In this document: piece after piece, positions 25,443 to 34,501 of the stretch
Position numbering within the stretch: the stretch's first letter is position 1
Layout of the letters: each line of letters opens with the position of its first letter
DNA from: Mycobacterium dioxanotrophicus
GTDB taxonomy: Bacteria; Actinomycetota; Actinomycetes; Mycobacteriales; Mycobacteriaceae
Length of the DNA stretch: 64,000 nucleotides
Reading direction: 5' to 3'
Assembly: GCF_002157835.1 (NCBI RefSeq)
Contig: NZ_CP020809.1
Location: 1,736,001-1,800,000 of the forward strand
Made by a program: the position numbers and the translations under genes
The notes under the pieces: generated by a model
Databases searched by the model: none
What the model was told of the DNA's origin: nothing
Seen by the model: only the letters and a program-made list of their open reading frames with translations

Positions 25443-26225
25443 TCACCGAATCGCATACAGGCGGTGTTGTCCGGCGAAGCCTTTCAGCTCGACCTCGCGG
25501 CCCTCGTCGAACGCGATGTCGTCTTGGCCGCCAATGGCGTCCCGGACCGCTGCGCTGACGAGCGTTTCGCCGCCCTCGGCCTGCGCGGCCACGCGTGCGG
25601 CCATCGCCACGTTGCGGCCGAACAGATCGTCGCCGCGTCGCACTGACCGGCCGCTGTGGATACCGATGCGGACGCGAATGCCGCTCGGCTCTCGCTGCAT
25701 CGCGCGTTGCAGGTCGACGCCACAGCGCACCGCCTCGCCGGGCTGAGCGAAGGCGATCATGTAGCCGTCTCCCTGGTTCTTGACCACATGCCCGGAGTGG
25801 TTCTTCACGTACTTCTGGACCAGTCGGTCATGACGGCCCAGCAGTTTGACCCAGGCCCGGTCGCCCATTTGCTCATTGAGAGCGGTGGAACCCTCGATGT
25901 CGGAGAACAGGATGGTCACCTTGCCATTGGGTGCCAGCCGGGCGAGGTCGGGGCGTTCGACCTCGGCCCAGTCAGCCAGGTCCTCGATGGACGAGCGCAC
26001 CGCGGCGCCGAAGCCCTCCTTACGCAGGATGTTCGCTGTCTGCCAGACGGTCTTGACGGCCTCGCGGCTGCCGGACAGCAGCATCGCTCGGGTGTCGGCA
26101 CGACGCCGCAGCTCCTCGGCTTCCTCACGGCTGGTCCGTAGCCGCTGCGAGACCACCATCAACGCAATTGCTTCAGCTACGGCGACAAGACCCAGTACGA
26201 CGATGGCAACGAGGGAAAGGCTCAC
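25443..26225 (-). CDS. Membrane-anchored class III adenylate/guanylate cyclase
   Basis: This 260-residue protein has one N-terminal membrane helix ([21 protein letters not shown]), a helical linker, and a class III cyclase domain with [20 protein letters not shown] (metal Asp), [13 protein letters not shown] (second metal Asp) and [17 protein letters not shown] (transition-state Asn and Arg). It should make cAMP, or less likely cGMP, at the inner membrane face. The start is GTG 26225. M. tuberculosis carries a short cyclase-related gene (Rv1120c) in the corresponding neighbourhood, so this may be the intact form. Confidence 0.88.
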   Translation of the reverse strand: MSLSLVAIVVLGLVAVAEAIALMVVSQRLRTSREEAEELRRRADTRAMLLSGSREAVKTVWQTANILRKEGFGAAVRSSIEDLADWAEVERPDLARLAPNGKVTILFSDIEGSTALNEQMGDRAWVKLLGRHDRLVQKYVKNHSGHVVKNQGDGYMIAFAQPGEAVRCGVDLQRAMQREPSGIRVRIGIHSGRSVRRGDDLFGRNVAMAARVAAQAEGGETLVSAAVRDAIGGQDDIAFDEGREVELKGFAGQHRLYAIR

Positions 26226-26278
26226 CGCACCAGTATTCGATACCGCCCAGGTGGCGGTGCGACGTTCGAAGCGGGGCC

Positions 26279-26575
26279 TTAGGCGAAGCAGTCCTTGCAG
26301 ATCGGCCCGGACAGACCACTGCGGGCGAGCCGACTGCGGTGTTGCACGAGAAAACACACCGCGCAGGTGAACTCATCTTCCTGCATGGGAATGATGCTCA
26401 CCGACAGCTGCTCACCGGACAAATCGGCACCAGGCAGCTCGAACGGTTCCACCGAATCGGATTCATCTATATCCACTTCTCGTCTCTGCGCGGTTGACCC
26501 CGGCAGGAACTCCGGTAATGCCTGATCAGAACCGCCGGCGGCGTCTGCCCGTCGTGCGTCGTAATCGACTGCCAT
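26279..26575 (-). CDS. DUF4193 zinc-ribbon protein
   Basis: This 98-residue protein starts [11 protein letters not shown] and has the family's [15 protein letters not shown] segment and four cysteines in C-x2-C pairs (FTCAVCFL and ICKDCFA), which probably bind zinc. The family is conserved in actinobacteria; its function is unknown, and possible roles include RNA-polymerase or ribosome association. ATG 26575 is chosen from the conserved N-terminus. Confidence 0.9.
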   Translation of the reverse strand: MAVDYDARRADAAGGSDQALPEFLPGSTAQRREVDIDESDSVEPFELPGADLSGEQLSVSIIPMQEDEFTCAVCFLVQHRSRLARSGLSGPICKDCFA

Positions 26576-26685
26576 GGCCAATCCCATCTTCTCCACGCCC
26601 CCACGAACTGGGCATCACGCACCGAAACAGACGTGTACCCGTTTTCGCGGAACGGAATCACCGGCGAAGTCGGTAAACAGGGGGC

Positions 26686-26742
26686 CGAGTGGCCAGTTGA
26701 CGCACACGATTCGCGATTTCGCGAGTCAAAACTGGCCACTCG
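26686..26742. terminator. Large inverted repeat after the aminotransferase gene
   Basis: CGAGTGGCCAGTT (26686-26698) pairs perfectly with AACTGGCCACTCG (26730-26742). The loop itself contains CGCGA-TT-TCGCG, so a nested hairpin is possible. It lies 30 bases after the stop of the minus-strand fusion gene, so it most likely ends that transcript. Confidence 0.65.
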
Positions 26743-26772
26743 ACGGGATGGGCGATGCGCCTGTCCTGCGCG

Positions 26773-29709
26773 TTACCACCCCTCCGTCAACACCCGGTCC
26801 AGGGCGTCGACGTAGAAATCCGCGCCTGCGATGTCGATGCACAAAGGAGGCTTGGTTTTCAGGATGTTCTGGTGATCTCCGGTGGGTTGGATGATCACGC
26901 CGAGCTCGAGCATGCGGTTGCAGATGAGCGTGGTTTCCTCGGTGGCGGGTTCGAGGGTCTCGGGGTCGCGGATCATCTCGACACCGAGGTACAGGCCGAC
27001 ACCGTGGACGGTACCGATGATCGGGTGCTTGGCAGCCAGCGCCTGCAAGCGTGACTTGAGGTGGGCTCCGACCTCAACGGCGTTCTGCTGCAAGCCTTCA
27101 TCGTGGAGCACGTCGAGCACCGTCATGCCGATCGTGCATGACAGCGGGCTTCCGCCGGTGGAGGAGAAGAAGTAGCCCTGGCTGCGGAACGCCTCGGCGA
27201 CTTCGCGACTGGTGACGACCGCCCCCAACGGATAGCCGTTGCCGAGTGATTTCGCCATCGACACGATGTCGGGCACGACGCCTTGCTGCTGGAAGCCCCA
27301 GAACCAATGACCCAGACGGCCGTAGCCGACTTGCACCTCGTCGGCGACCGCGTATCCGCCGTTCGCGCGTACCGCGCCGTAGACCTTCTCCAGATAGCCG
27401 TCGGGCAGTGCCATGCCGCCGGCGTTGCCGTAGACCGTCTCGCAGATGAACGCCGCGGGCGCTCGTCCGTCGCCGGCCAACTGTTCGATCTGGGCCACGG
27501 CCTCGTCGGCGTACCGCCCGAGGTCAGTACCCCGGTACTTACCGCGGAAGCTGTTGGGTGATTCCACGGTGTGCACCCAATGTGGCCGGGTGGCAAGCGC
27601 ATTCGGGTTGTCGGCGGTCGACGTCGACACAGCGTCGGTGCCGTAGGTCCAGCCGTGGTACGCCTCGCGCATCGCCACCACGTCAGGGCGGCCTGCGGCT
27701 GCGATGGCCAGGCGCAACGCGAGGTCGCTGGCCTCGGACCCGGAGTTCACCAGGAACACGGTGTCCAGCGGTTCGGGCAACAGGCCGGCGAGGCGCTCGC
27801 TGAATTCGACCACTGCCGCGTAGTTGAAGCGCGAATTGGTGTTGAGCCTGCGCAACTGCCGCGCCGCGGCCGTGGCGATCCGCGGGTGCGCGTGCCCGAG
27901 CACCGTGACGTTGTTGACCATGTCGAGGTAGCAGCGACCGCTGGTGGCCATCAGGAAGTGCCGCCAACCACGTTCGATCTGCGGCGGTTTGCGGTAGTAG
28001 TGCTCCTGCACCGGCGCGAACGACTGGTCCCGGCGCGAGATCAGGTCGCCGTCGGCCGCATCGTCGGTCAGGGCGGGCAAGCCCAGCAGGGGTCGCGGGT
28101 CGCGGCTCAGCGCCAGCCATCCCGGTGCCAGGGCGGGTGTGGTCAGCGCCGGTGCCTCGGGCGCTCCGACGGGCCGTACTGCCACGTGCGTCCACCGGCC
28201 AGCGGTGGCGACTCCCAGTGCGCCGTCGTCGGCAGCGGCGGTGATCCCGGAGACCGTCAACTCGACATCCTGGCCGCGGAAAGTCACGGAATCTGCTGTG
28301 CGAGCGACAATTTCACCGGCAAACGGCGCGACGAGCGATACGGATCCGGCGGGCCACAGGCTGATCCCGGTCGGCACCACAGCGGGTTCGGCCTGGCTCA
28401 GGGGAGGGGCTTGGGTTATCCGCGGTCTGCCGAACTGGGTGACCACCAGGCGGGCTCCGTCAGCCACTGCGGCCCTTGCGAATTCGTCTTCGAGGCCGGG
28501 CCGTAGCCAGGCGCCCGGTACGAATCCGGAATCGAGTGCATCGGAGGTCACCGACAGGTCCAGCGTCGTCACGGCCGCGGGGTCGAGTCCGGCGATCAGC
28601 GGCGTCGTGGCCGTCAGTGGGGCCGCCGGGACGCTGAGGCCCAGGTCGGCCTTGATCAGCTCCGTCATCACCTCGATGGGCACCGAGGTGGCCTGCTCGA
28701 ACATCTGCCATTCACCGTCGGACTGCTCGGTGATGTAGGCGTTGTCGGGGTCGAGCGCCGCCTGCTGCGCGCCGCTGACGATGAGGACCGCCGTCCGCAG
28801 GACGAGCAAGGGCCACAAGACTTCCGCCTCGGCGGCCGTCAACGGGCGGATCCGGTGGAATGCCCGTACGCCCGGCAGGATGTGCGTCGGGCCGTTGCCG
28901 GGATGCTGCAGTACCGAGGACAAGGTGATCGCCAGTTCACCGACCGCCCAGCTGTCGGTCAGATCGCCGAGGTCGATGATCCCGTCCGGATGCACGGCGC
29001 CGCCGGGGGCGTGCGACACCACCACGTTGGCATCGGTCAGGTCCATGTGGATGGCTTGCCGGGGCAGCGCGTCGGCGTACGGTTCGATACGGGCCCAGGC
29101 GGATTGGGCCGCGGCCACGATGCGGCCCCGGTCTCCTTCATCGGCGACGTGGGAGGCCAGCGTCGTCACCACGTCGGCTCCGTAGCGCAGGTCCCACTGC
29201 AGGATGCGGTCCAGGCCCGGGTGGTTGAACCCGGCCAGTGCGCGCGTGACGCGGCCGGCCACGTCGCCCAGTTCGGCGACGGTGTCCGGGGACAGGTAGC
29301 CGGCGTCGAGCAGTGCGCCTCCTGGCAGGTAGCGCAGCAGCCGCAAGTACGCCGTACCGTCGAGCAATCCGGTGACCGCGGTGCGTATCTCGCCACGGAT
29401 GTTGGGCTGGGGGACCGCGACCCGCAGGCCCGGCTCGGTCGTCGCGATCAGTTCGGCTGCCAGATCCTGGGCGGTCAGCTCGGTCTCGTTGAATGCCGGG
29501 TTGGCGATCTTGAGCACACCGATGACGGTGTCGCCCTGGGTCACCAGAAAGTTCTTGTCCTGTTGGCTGCCCAGCGATTTCGCCTGCGCCTCGATGCCGA
29601 AGTGGGTCGCGAGCAGCTGCTGGGCCCGTGTCTCGGTGACCTGCGGCGCGGGCAGTTCGGGCTCGGTGAGGAAGTTGAATCCGATGGTGTTCACACGCTC
29701 AGTGGTCAT
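26773..29709 (-). CDS. Kinase (APH-like) / beta-domain / class III aminotransferase fusion
   Basis: This 978-residue protein has three parts. Residues about 35-340 are an aminoglycoside-phosphotransferase-fold kinase with HMDLTDANVVV (catalytic HxDxxxxN) and IIDLGDLTDSW. Residues about 430-560 are beta-rich (LVAPFAGEIVARTADSVTF), resembling a peptidase-M23-like or lipoyl-type barrel. Residues about 580-978 are a PLP class III aminotransferase with NSGSEASDLALRLA and the PLP lysine in VSMAKSLGNGYPLGA. Related mammalian kinase and PLP phospho-lyase pairs act on hydroxylysine or ethanolamine phosphate, so kinase followed by phospho-lyase is the favoured activity. It is coupled by ATGA to the alpha/beta hydrolase upstream. 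Confidence 0.9.
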   Translation of the reverse strand: MTTERVNTIGFNFLTEPELPAPQVTETRAQQLLATHFGIEAQAKSLGSQQDKNFLVTQGDTVIGVLKIANPAFNETELTAQDLAAELIATTEPGLRVAVPQPNIRGEIRTAVTGLLDGTAYLRLLRYLPGGALLDAGYLSPDTVAELGDVAGRVTRALAGFNHPGLDRILQWDLRYGADVVTTLASHVADEGDRGRIVAAAQSAWARIEPYADALPRQAIHMDLTDANVVVSHAPGGAVHPDGIIDLGDLTDSWAVGELAITLSSVLQHPGNGPTHILPGVRAFHRIRPLTAAEAEVLWPLLVLRTAVLIVSGAQQAALDPDNAYITEQSDGEWQMFEQATSVPIEVMTELIKADLGLSVPAAPLTATTPLIAGLDPAAVTTLDLSVTSDALDSGFVPGAWLRPGLEDEFARAAVADGARLVVTQFGRPRITQAPPLSQAEPAVVPTGISLWPAGSVSLVAPFAGEIVARTADSVTFRGQDVELTVSGITAAADDGALGVATAGRWTHVAVRPVGAPEAPALTTPALAPGWLALSRDPRPLLGLPALTDDAADGDLISRRDQSFAPVQEHYYRKPPQIERGWRHFLMATSGRCYLDMVNNVTVLGHAHPRIATAAARQLRRLNTNSRFNYAAVVEFSERLAGLLPEPLDTVFLVNSGSEASDLALRLAIAAAGRPDVVAMREAYHGWTYGTDAVSTSTADNPNALATRPHWVHTVESPNSFRGKYRGTDLGRYADEAVAQIEQLAGDGRAPAAFICETVYGNAGGMALPDGYLEKVYGAVRANGGYAVADEVQVGYGRLGHWFWGFQQQGVVPDIVSMAKSLGNGYPLGAVVTSREVAEAFRSQGYFFSSTGGSPLSCTIGMTVLDVLHDEGLQQNAVEVGAHLKSRLQALAAKHPIIGTVHGVGLYLGVEMIRDPETLEPATEETTLICNRMLELGVIIQPTGDHQNILKTKPPLCIDIAGADFYVDALDRVLTEGW

Positions 29710-30572
29710 CGGTTCACGAACTCCACGACAACTTCGGTGAACGCATCGTTGTCGTCGCCTGCGGCGGTGTGGCCGGCCTCGGAAAGCTCGGCGAACTCCG
29801 CGGCGGGCACCTTCTCCAGGAAATCCTGAACCCCCGCGGTGCTCACCACATCCGAGAGCTTTCCGCGGATCAGCAGGATCGGGATGGTCAGGGCCATCGC
29901 CGCACGCTCGATTTTGTCCACCCGCATGAACGGGTCGTCTTCAGGTTTGGTCAAAAACGCAGGATCCCAGTGCCAGTACCACCGGCCGTCGCGCAGTCTC
30001 AGGTTCTTCTTCAGGCCCTCGGGGCTGCGCGGTTTGGTGCGGTGTGGAAGGTACTCGGCGACCGCGTCGGCCGCCTGCTCCAGCGAGTCGAAGCCGTGCA
30101 CATGGTTGAACATGAAGTCGCGGATGCGGGCGCTACCGCTTTTCTCGAAGCGGGGCACCACGTCGACCAGCACCAGCTTGGTCACCAGGTCCGGCCCGGC
30201 CTCATGGGCGGCCAGTATCCCCGTCAACCCGCCCATGCTCGCGCCGATCAGCACCACCGGCCGACCCAGCTGGTAGAGGATCTGCACCACATCGCCGCAC
30301 AGCGTCTCGATCGAATAGTTGGCGCTCGGGGACCGATCGCTGTCGCCGTGGCCGCGGGAATCCAGAGCGATGACACGCAACCCCTGGTCGGCCAGGATCT
30401 GGCCGGTGTTCTTCCAGGAATGCCGGTTCTGGCCGCCGCCGTGCAGCAACAGCACGGCGGGCCGGTCGTTGGATGCGTCGGCGTTCCATTCGTCGCCCAC
30501 CAGACTGAGGTCGTCGACCCCGCGGAACGTGACGACGCGTGATTCGCTGTGTTTCCCGGTGCTCACGGACAT
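29706..30572 (-). CDS. Alpha/beta hydrolase
   Basis: This 288-residue alpha/beta hydrolase has the oxyanion segment LLHGGGQNRHSW, nucleophile elbow IGASMGG (Ser), VIALDSRGHGDSD, and a likely catalytic His in SEAGHTAAGDD near the C-terminus. It is cytosolic. The stop codon overlaps the start of the kinase/aminotransferase fusion gene (29706-29709), so the two proteins are produced together and may act in one pathway. The substrate is not predictable. Confidence 0.88.
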   Translation of the reverse strand: MSVSTGKHSESRVVTFRGVDDLSLVGDEWNADASNDRPAVLLLHGGGQNRHSWKNTGQILADQGLRVIALDSRGHGDSDRSPSANYSIETLCGDVVQILYQLGRPVVLIGASMGGLTGILAAHEAGPDLVTKLVLVDVVPRFEKSGSARIRDFMFNHVHGFDSLEQAADAVAEYLPHRTKPRSPEGLKKNLRLRDGRWYWHWDPAFLTKPEDDPFMRVDKIERAAMALTIPILLIRGKLSDVVSTAGVQDFLEKVPAAEFAELSEAGHTAAGDDNDAFTEVVVEFVNR

Positions 30573-30685
30573 TCCTCTCGGCCGCCCCCCGTGCCGTCAC
30601 GTTACCCAGGGCGGCGATGAGTTTCGGGCGGCGGGAGGGTCTGTTCTGGAAACGACACCTGCCGGACACGCACAAGGAGGCCCCA

Positions 30686-31123
30686 ATGCCACCGATCACG
30701 CCCGCCCTCTGGTTCGACGGTCATCTTGCTGAAGCTGCCGAGTTCTACCTCTCGGTGTTCCCCAACTCGTCGATCGAAGAGCTCAACGACGTGTCTGTGG
30801 TTTTCGTGCTGGACGGCCACCGCTTCATCGGCATCAACGGCGGCCCGCAGTTCCCGTTCACCGAGGCGGTGTCGTTCATGATCGGCTGCAAGGACCAGGA
30901 CGAAGTCGACTACTACTGGAGCCGCCTCACCGACGGCGGGCAGGAGTCTCAGTGCGGCTGGCTCAAGGATCGGTATGGGTTGAGCTGGCAGGTTGTTCCG
31001 GACCGGCTGTTCGAACTCATCAGTGATCCCGATCCTGCGCGGGCGCAGGCCGCGACCAAGGCGATGATGGGGATGCGCAAACTGGTGGTCGCCGAGTTGG
31101 AAGCAGCCGCCGACGGCGCCTAG
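30686..31123 (+). CDS. PhnB-like VOC protein (3-demethylubiquinone methyltransferase-like fold)
   Basis: This 145-residue protein has the PhnB/YjdN pattern ITPALWFDGHLAEAAEFYLSVFPNSSI, GINGGPQFPFTEAVSFMI, and CGWLKDRYGLSWQVVP. Despite its common annotation, it probably lacks methyltransferase activity and is a VOC-fold protein of unknown ligand. ATG 30686 is chosen because of the strong AGGAGG just upstream; the open frame upstream is not homologous. Confidence 0.88.
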   Translation: MPPITPALWFDGHLAEAAEFYLSVFPNSSIEELNDVSVVFVLDGHRFIGINGGPQFPFTEAVSFMIGCKDQDEVDYYWSRLTDGGQESQCGWLKDRYGLSWQVVPDRLFELISDPDPARAQAATKAMMGMRKLVVAELEAAADGA

Positions 31124-31219
31124 CTCCCCCGTGTCGGCAGCCGCCCACCCGGCACGACGCTGCGGCACGTTACGTTGGACGGCGAGTGTGTGAACTTGTG
31201 GTCCCGCGGAGGAGCATTT

Positions 31220-31813
31220 ATGGCAGACGACAGCGCCGACGCGCAGGAGTCGGTCGAGTCGGCTGAGGATGTGCAGGAGCCCGCCACCGAAGACTCCGAG
31301 CCCGCAGATGCCGGCGAGAGCCCGCGGCCGCGGATGTCGCAGCTGCGGTCGGCGGCCCTGGCCGGGGCGGCGGTCGTGGTCGTGTTGGTGGCTGTCACCG
31401 GGTGGCTGGGGTTTCGTGCCGTGCAGACCCATCGGGCCGACGAGAAGCGTCAGATGTTTCTCGATGCGGGCCGGCAGGCGGCGTTGACGCTGACCAATGT
31501 CGACTGGGAGCACGCCGACGACGACGTGCAGCGGGTGCTCGACTCGGCCAGCGGTCAGTTCTACGACGATTTCGAGAGGCGATCGCAGGCCTATCTCGCC
31601 GTCGTCAAGCAGGCCAAATCGAAGGCGGTCGGCACGATCACCGGTTCGGCACTGGTGTCGGCGTCGGACAACGACGCGCAGGTGATGGTGGCCATGACCG
31701 TCAACTCCAGCAATGCCGGTGTGGCCGGCCAGTCACAGTCCTGGCGGATGGTGCTGAGGATGCAGGACAGCCAGGGTGTGACGAAGGTGTCCAACGTGGA
31801 TTTCATCCAGTGA
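31220..31813 (+). CDS. Mce-associated membrane protein (first)
   Basis: This 197-residue protein has an acidic cytosolic N-terminus (residues 1-50), one membrane helix (LAGAAVVVVLVAVTGWLGF) and an extracytoplasmic NTF2-like domain with FYDDFERRSQAYLAVVKQAKSKAVGTI, characteristic of Mce-associated (Mas) proteins that stabilise Mce lipid importers. No mce genes are in this window. The GGAGGAG ribosome binding site fixes ATG 31220. The stop overlaps the GTG of the second Mce-associated gene. Confidence 0.87.
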   Translation: MADDSADAQESVESAEDVQEPATEDSEPADAGESPRPRMSQLRSAALAGAAVVVVLVAVTGWLGFRAVQTHRADEKRQMFLDAGRQAALTLTNVDWEHADDDVQRVLDSASGQFYDDFERRSQAYLAVVKQAKSKAVGTITGSALVSASDNDAQVMVAMTVNSSNAGVAGQSQSWRMVLRMQDSQGVTKVSNVDFIQ

Positions 31814-32328
31814 CCGGCAAACACGGTTTCGAGCCGACCAGGCGGACGCGGATCCTGGTGCTGGGCGTGCTGCCTGCTGTCGCACTGGTGCTCGCTCTCG
31901 CCGCCGCGGTCTTCAAGTGGCAGATTGCCTCGTCGACCGGTGTTGAGCGGGCCCGCACCGAATCCGTTCAGGCGGCACGGGATATCACTGTCGAGATGCT
32001 GTCCTACCAACCCGACAAGGTCGAGCAGCAACTCCACACCGCGCGCGAGAGGATGACGGGAGAATTTCTCGGCATCTACACGGCGATGATCGAGAACGCA
32101 GTCATCCCGGGGGCCAAGTCGCAGGGTGTCACGGCATTCGCCGAGGTGCCGCAGGCCGGCTCGGTGAGCGCGAGCCTCGACCACGCCGAGGTGCTGCTGT
32201 ACCTGGACCAGACCGTCACCGTCGCGCAGAAACCGCCGCAGAAAACGGTGTCGACGGTGCGGGTCACCATGGTGAACGAGGACGGGCGATGGCTGATGTC
32301 GAAGTTCGAGCCTGTGACGGCGCAGTGA
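31810..32328 (+). CDS. Mce-associated membrane protein (second)
   Basis: This 172-residue protein has a basic N-terminus, membrane helix LGVLPAVALVLALAAAVFKW, and a Mas-type extracytoplasmic domain (MTGEFLGIYTAMIENAVIPGAKSQGV; TVRVTMVNEDGRWLMSKFEPV). GTG 31810 overlaps the stop of the preceding paralogue (GTGA), and its own stop overlaps the next GTG, so four genes from 31220 to 34501 are translationally chained. It is likely to act as a pair with the first protein. Confidence 0.87.
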   Translation: MTGKHGFEPTRRTRILVLGVLPAVALVLALAAAVFKWQIASSTGVERARTESVQAARDITVEMLSYQPDKVEQQLHTARERMTGEFLGIYTAMIENAVIPGAKSQGVTAFAEVPQAGSVSASLDHAEVLLYLDQTVTVAQKPPQKTVSTVRVTMVNEDGRWLMSKFEPVTAQ

Positions 32329-33239
32329 CCGAGCCCCGCTGGTGTGACGTCACCACCCCCGCCGTACAACTGCGGGCACTGGTGTGGGGTCCGCAGGACG
32401 GGCCGATTGCGTTGTGTCTCCATGGTTTTCCCGATACCGCCTACGGCTGGCGCACGGTCGCTCCGGTCTTGGCCGACGCCGGCTGGAAAGTGGTGGCGCC
32501 GTTCCAGCGTGGCTATGTACCGTCGGGAATCCCGGCGGACGGCAGCTACCACGTCGGCGCGTTGATGGATGACGCGCTGCAGCTGCTCGAGTCGGTCGGG
32601 CCGACCGGGCGCGACGTGGTCATCGGGCACGACTGGGGGGCCATGGCGGCCACCGGTCTGTCGGCGCTGCCCGACGGACCGTTTCGGCGGGCCGTGATCA
32701 TGTCGGTGCCGCCGTTTGCGTCGTTCCAGCCGTTGGGACGAGTGCCCGACAGTGCCCGGCTCGCCGCGCAGCTGCCAAGACAGTTGCTCCGCAGCTGGTA
32801 CATGTTGTATTTCCAATTGCCTTGGCTTCCTGAACGTTCCGCGTCGTGGGTGGTGCCCCGGCTGTGGCGCTGGTGGTCGCCGGGATATGCCGCGGCCGAC
32901 GATCTGCGGCACGTCGACGCCGCGATCGGTGCCCCCGCGCGGTGGCGAGCTGCGATCGGCTACTACCGGGCGATGCTCCGCGGAACCACGCCCCCGGCCC
33001 GGTACACGAACCTGCACCAGCATTGGATGTCCCCACCGCGCATCCCGTCGTTGTACCTGCACGGAGCCGATGACGGTTGCGCCACACCGGATTACGTCCG
33101 CTGGGTGCAGAGGATCCTGCCCGAGGGCAGTGATGTCGGCATCGTGGCGGGAGCCGGGCATTTCCTGCAGCTCGAACAGCCCGACGGGGTCGCCGGACGC
33201 ATCCTCGACTTCATCGGCAGCGCCCGGACGCCGCAATAG
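32325..33239 (+). CDS. Epoxide-hydrolase-like alpha/beta hydrolase
   Basis: This 304-residue protein has the epoxide hydrolase pattern: HGFPDTAYGWRTV (oxyanion), IGHDWGAMAATGL with Asp as nucleophile instead of Ser, an acid in HGADDGCATPD and a C-terminal His in GAGHFLQLEQP. It would open epoxides to diols, or possibly dehalogenate. It starts at GTG 32325 within the stop of the Mce-associated gene, and its TAG overlaps the GTG of the WS/DGAT-like gene by one base. Confidence 0.88.
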   Translation: MTEPRWCDVTTPAVQLRALVWGPQDGPIALCLHGFPDTAYGWRTVAPVLADAGWKVVAPFQRGYVPSGIPADGSYHVGALMDDALQLLESVGPTGRDVVIGHDWGAMAATGLSALPDGPFRRAVIMSVPPFASFQPLGRVPDSARLAAQLPRQLLRSWYMLYFQLPWLPERSASWVVPRLWRWWSPGYAAADDLRHVDAAIGAPARWRAAIGYYRAMLRGTTPPARYTNLHQHWMSPPRIPSLYLHGADDGCATPDYVRWVQRILPEGSDVGIVAGAGHFLQLEQPDGVAGRILDFIGSARTPQ

Positions 33240-34501
33240 TGCGCAGGCTGGCGGCGATCGATGCCCAGAACTACTGGATGTCGTCCGCGATTCCCAACGA
33301 TCAGTTCCTGCTGTACGGGTTCTCCGGTGTGCCAACAGAACTGGGCGCAGCGTTGCGTGACGTGCGTCAGCGCGCCCGGCGCTGCCCCGAACTGGGGCTG
33401 CGGATCAGGGACGACCATCGGCTGAGATATCCGGTGTGGGTACCCCGCGATGTCGGCGACGACCAGTTCGTCGTACACGACCTCGGCGACCCGGGCTTCG
33501 ACGACTGCCTCACCGCCGTGGCTGCTTTGGCCGATCACCCGCTCGATGCGACTCGGGCCACCTGGCGCGTGCATGTGTTCCCTCGGGTCCGCGACATACC
33601 CGCGGCCACCGATGCGGGGACGGTGGTTGTCGTGCAGATGGCGCACGCGCTTGCCGACGGCGGCCGGTCTGCGGATTTGGCGGGATTGATGTTCGGCAGG
33701 CCGGGCGGGGTGCGAGCCGTCGAGGTACCCCGGGTGGTGACCGCCAGGCTGCCATGGCGGGCGGCGCAAGCGGCCCGGTGGCACCGCCGGCTGGTGCGCG
33801 ACGAAGAGAGTGGCCAGGTCCCGCGGCAGGCGGATTCCCGTGCGGCGCTGCACAGTAACGCTGCGCCCGCGGGAAAGATCTCGGTGCGCACGATCGTCCG
33901 TAACCGCGATCAACTGGGTGGTCCGACCGTCACGGTCACGGTGCTGGCGGCAGTGTCGGCAGCCCTCGCCGAACACCTGCGTGAGTTCGGCGACGATCCC
34001 GCGGATCTGGGCGCCGAGGTGCCGATGGCCAAAGCCGGTGCCCGCACGGCGAACAACCAGTTCGGCAATGTCGGCGTCGGGCTCTACCCGATGCTCGAGC
34101 GCGACGCCCGCACCGCACGGATCGCGGAAGATCTCGCCCAGCGGCGCCGCCGCGCGCAGCATCCCGCGATGCTCGCCGCCAGCCGGGCCTACGCCGCGAC
34201 CCCCGCGCCGTTGTTGCGGTGGGGTGTGACGCAATTCGATTCCTCACAGCGTTCGCCCACGGTGACCGGCAATACCGTGGTGTCCAGCGTCAACCGTGGC
34301 GCGGGCGATCTGCGGTTCGGTGCCACGCCGGTGGTGATGACAGCCGGGTACCCGGCATTGTCGCCGATGATGGGCCTGACACACGGCGTGCACGGCATCG
34401 GGTCCACCGTCGCTGTCAGCGTCCATGCCGCCGAGTCGGCGGTCGGCGATATCGATGCCTACGTGGCCCGGCTTGAGCGGGCGCTGACTAGCCGCCGGTG
34501 A
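33239..34501 (+). CDS. WS/DGAT-family acyltransferase-like protein
   Basis: This 420-residue protein resembles mycobacterial wax ester synthase/diacylglycerol acyltransferases, with LAAIDAQNYWM at the start and NNQFGNVGVGLYP and VNRGAGDLRFG in the C-terminal half. The usual HHxxxDG motif reads AHALADG at residues 135-141: the first His is lost but the second, catalytic, His and the DG are kept. It probably transfers acyl groups from CoA onto an alcohol. The start is GTG 33239; its end overlaps the convergent DUF899 gene by 14 bases. Confidence 0.82.
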   Translation: MRRLAAIDAQNYWMSSAIPNDQFLLYGFSGVPTELGAALRDVRQRARRCPELGLRIRDDHRLRYPVWVPRDVGDDQFVVHDLGDPGFDDCLTAVAALADHPLDATRATWRVHVFPRVRDIPAATDAGTVVVVQMAHALADGGRSADLAGLMFGRPGGVRAVEVPRVVTARLPWRAAQAARWHRRLVRDEESGQVPRQADSRAALHSNAAPAGKISVRTIVRNRDQLGGPTVTVTVLAAVSAALAEHLREFGDDPADLGAEVPMAKAGARTANNQFGNVGVGLYPMLERDARTARIAEDLAQRRRRAQHPAMLAASRAYAATPAPLLRWGVTQFDSSQRSPTVTGNTVVSSVNRGAGDLRFGATPVVMTAGYPALSPMMGLTHGVHGIGSTVAVSVHAAESAVGDIDAYVARLERALTSRR

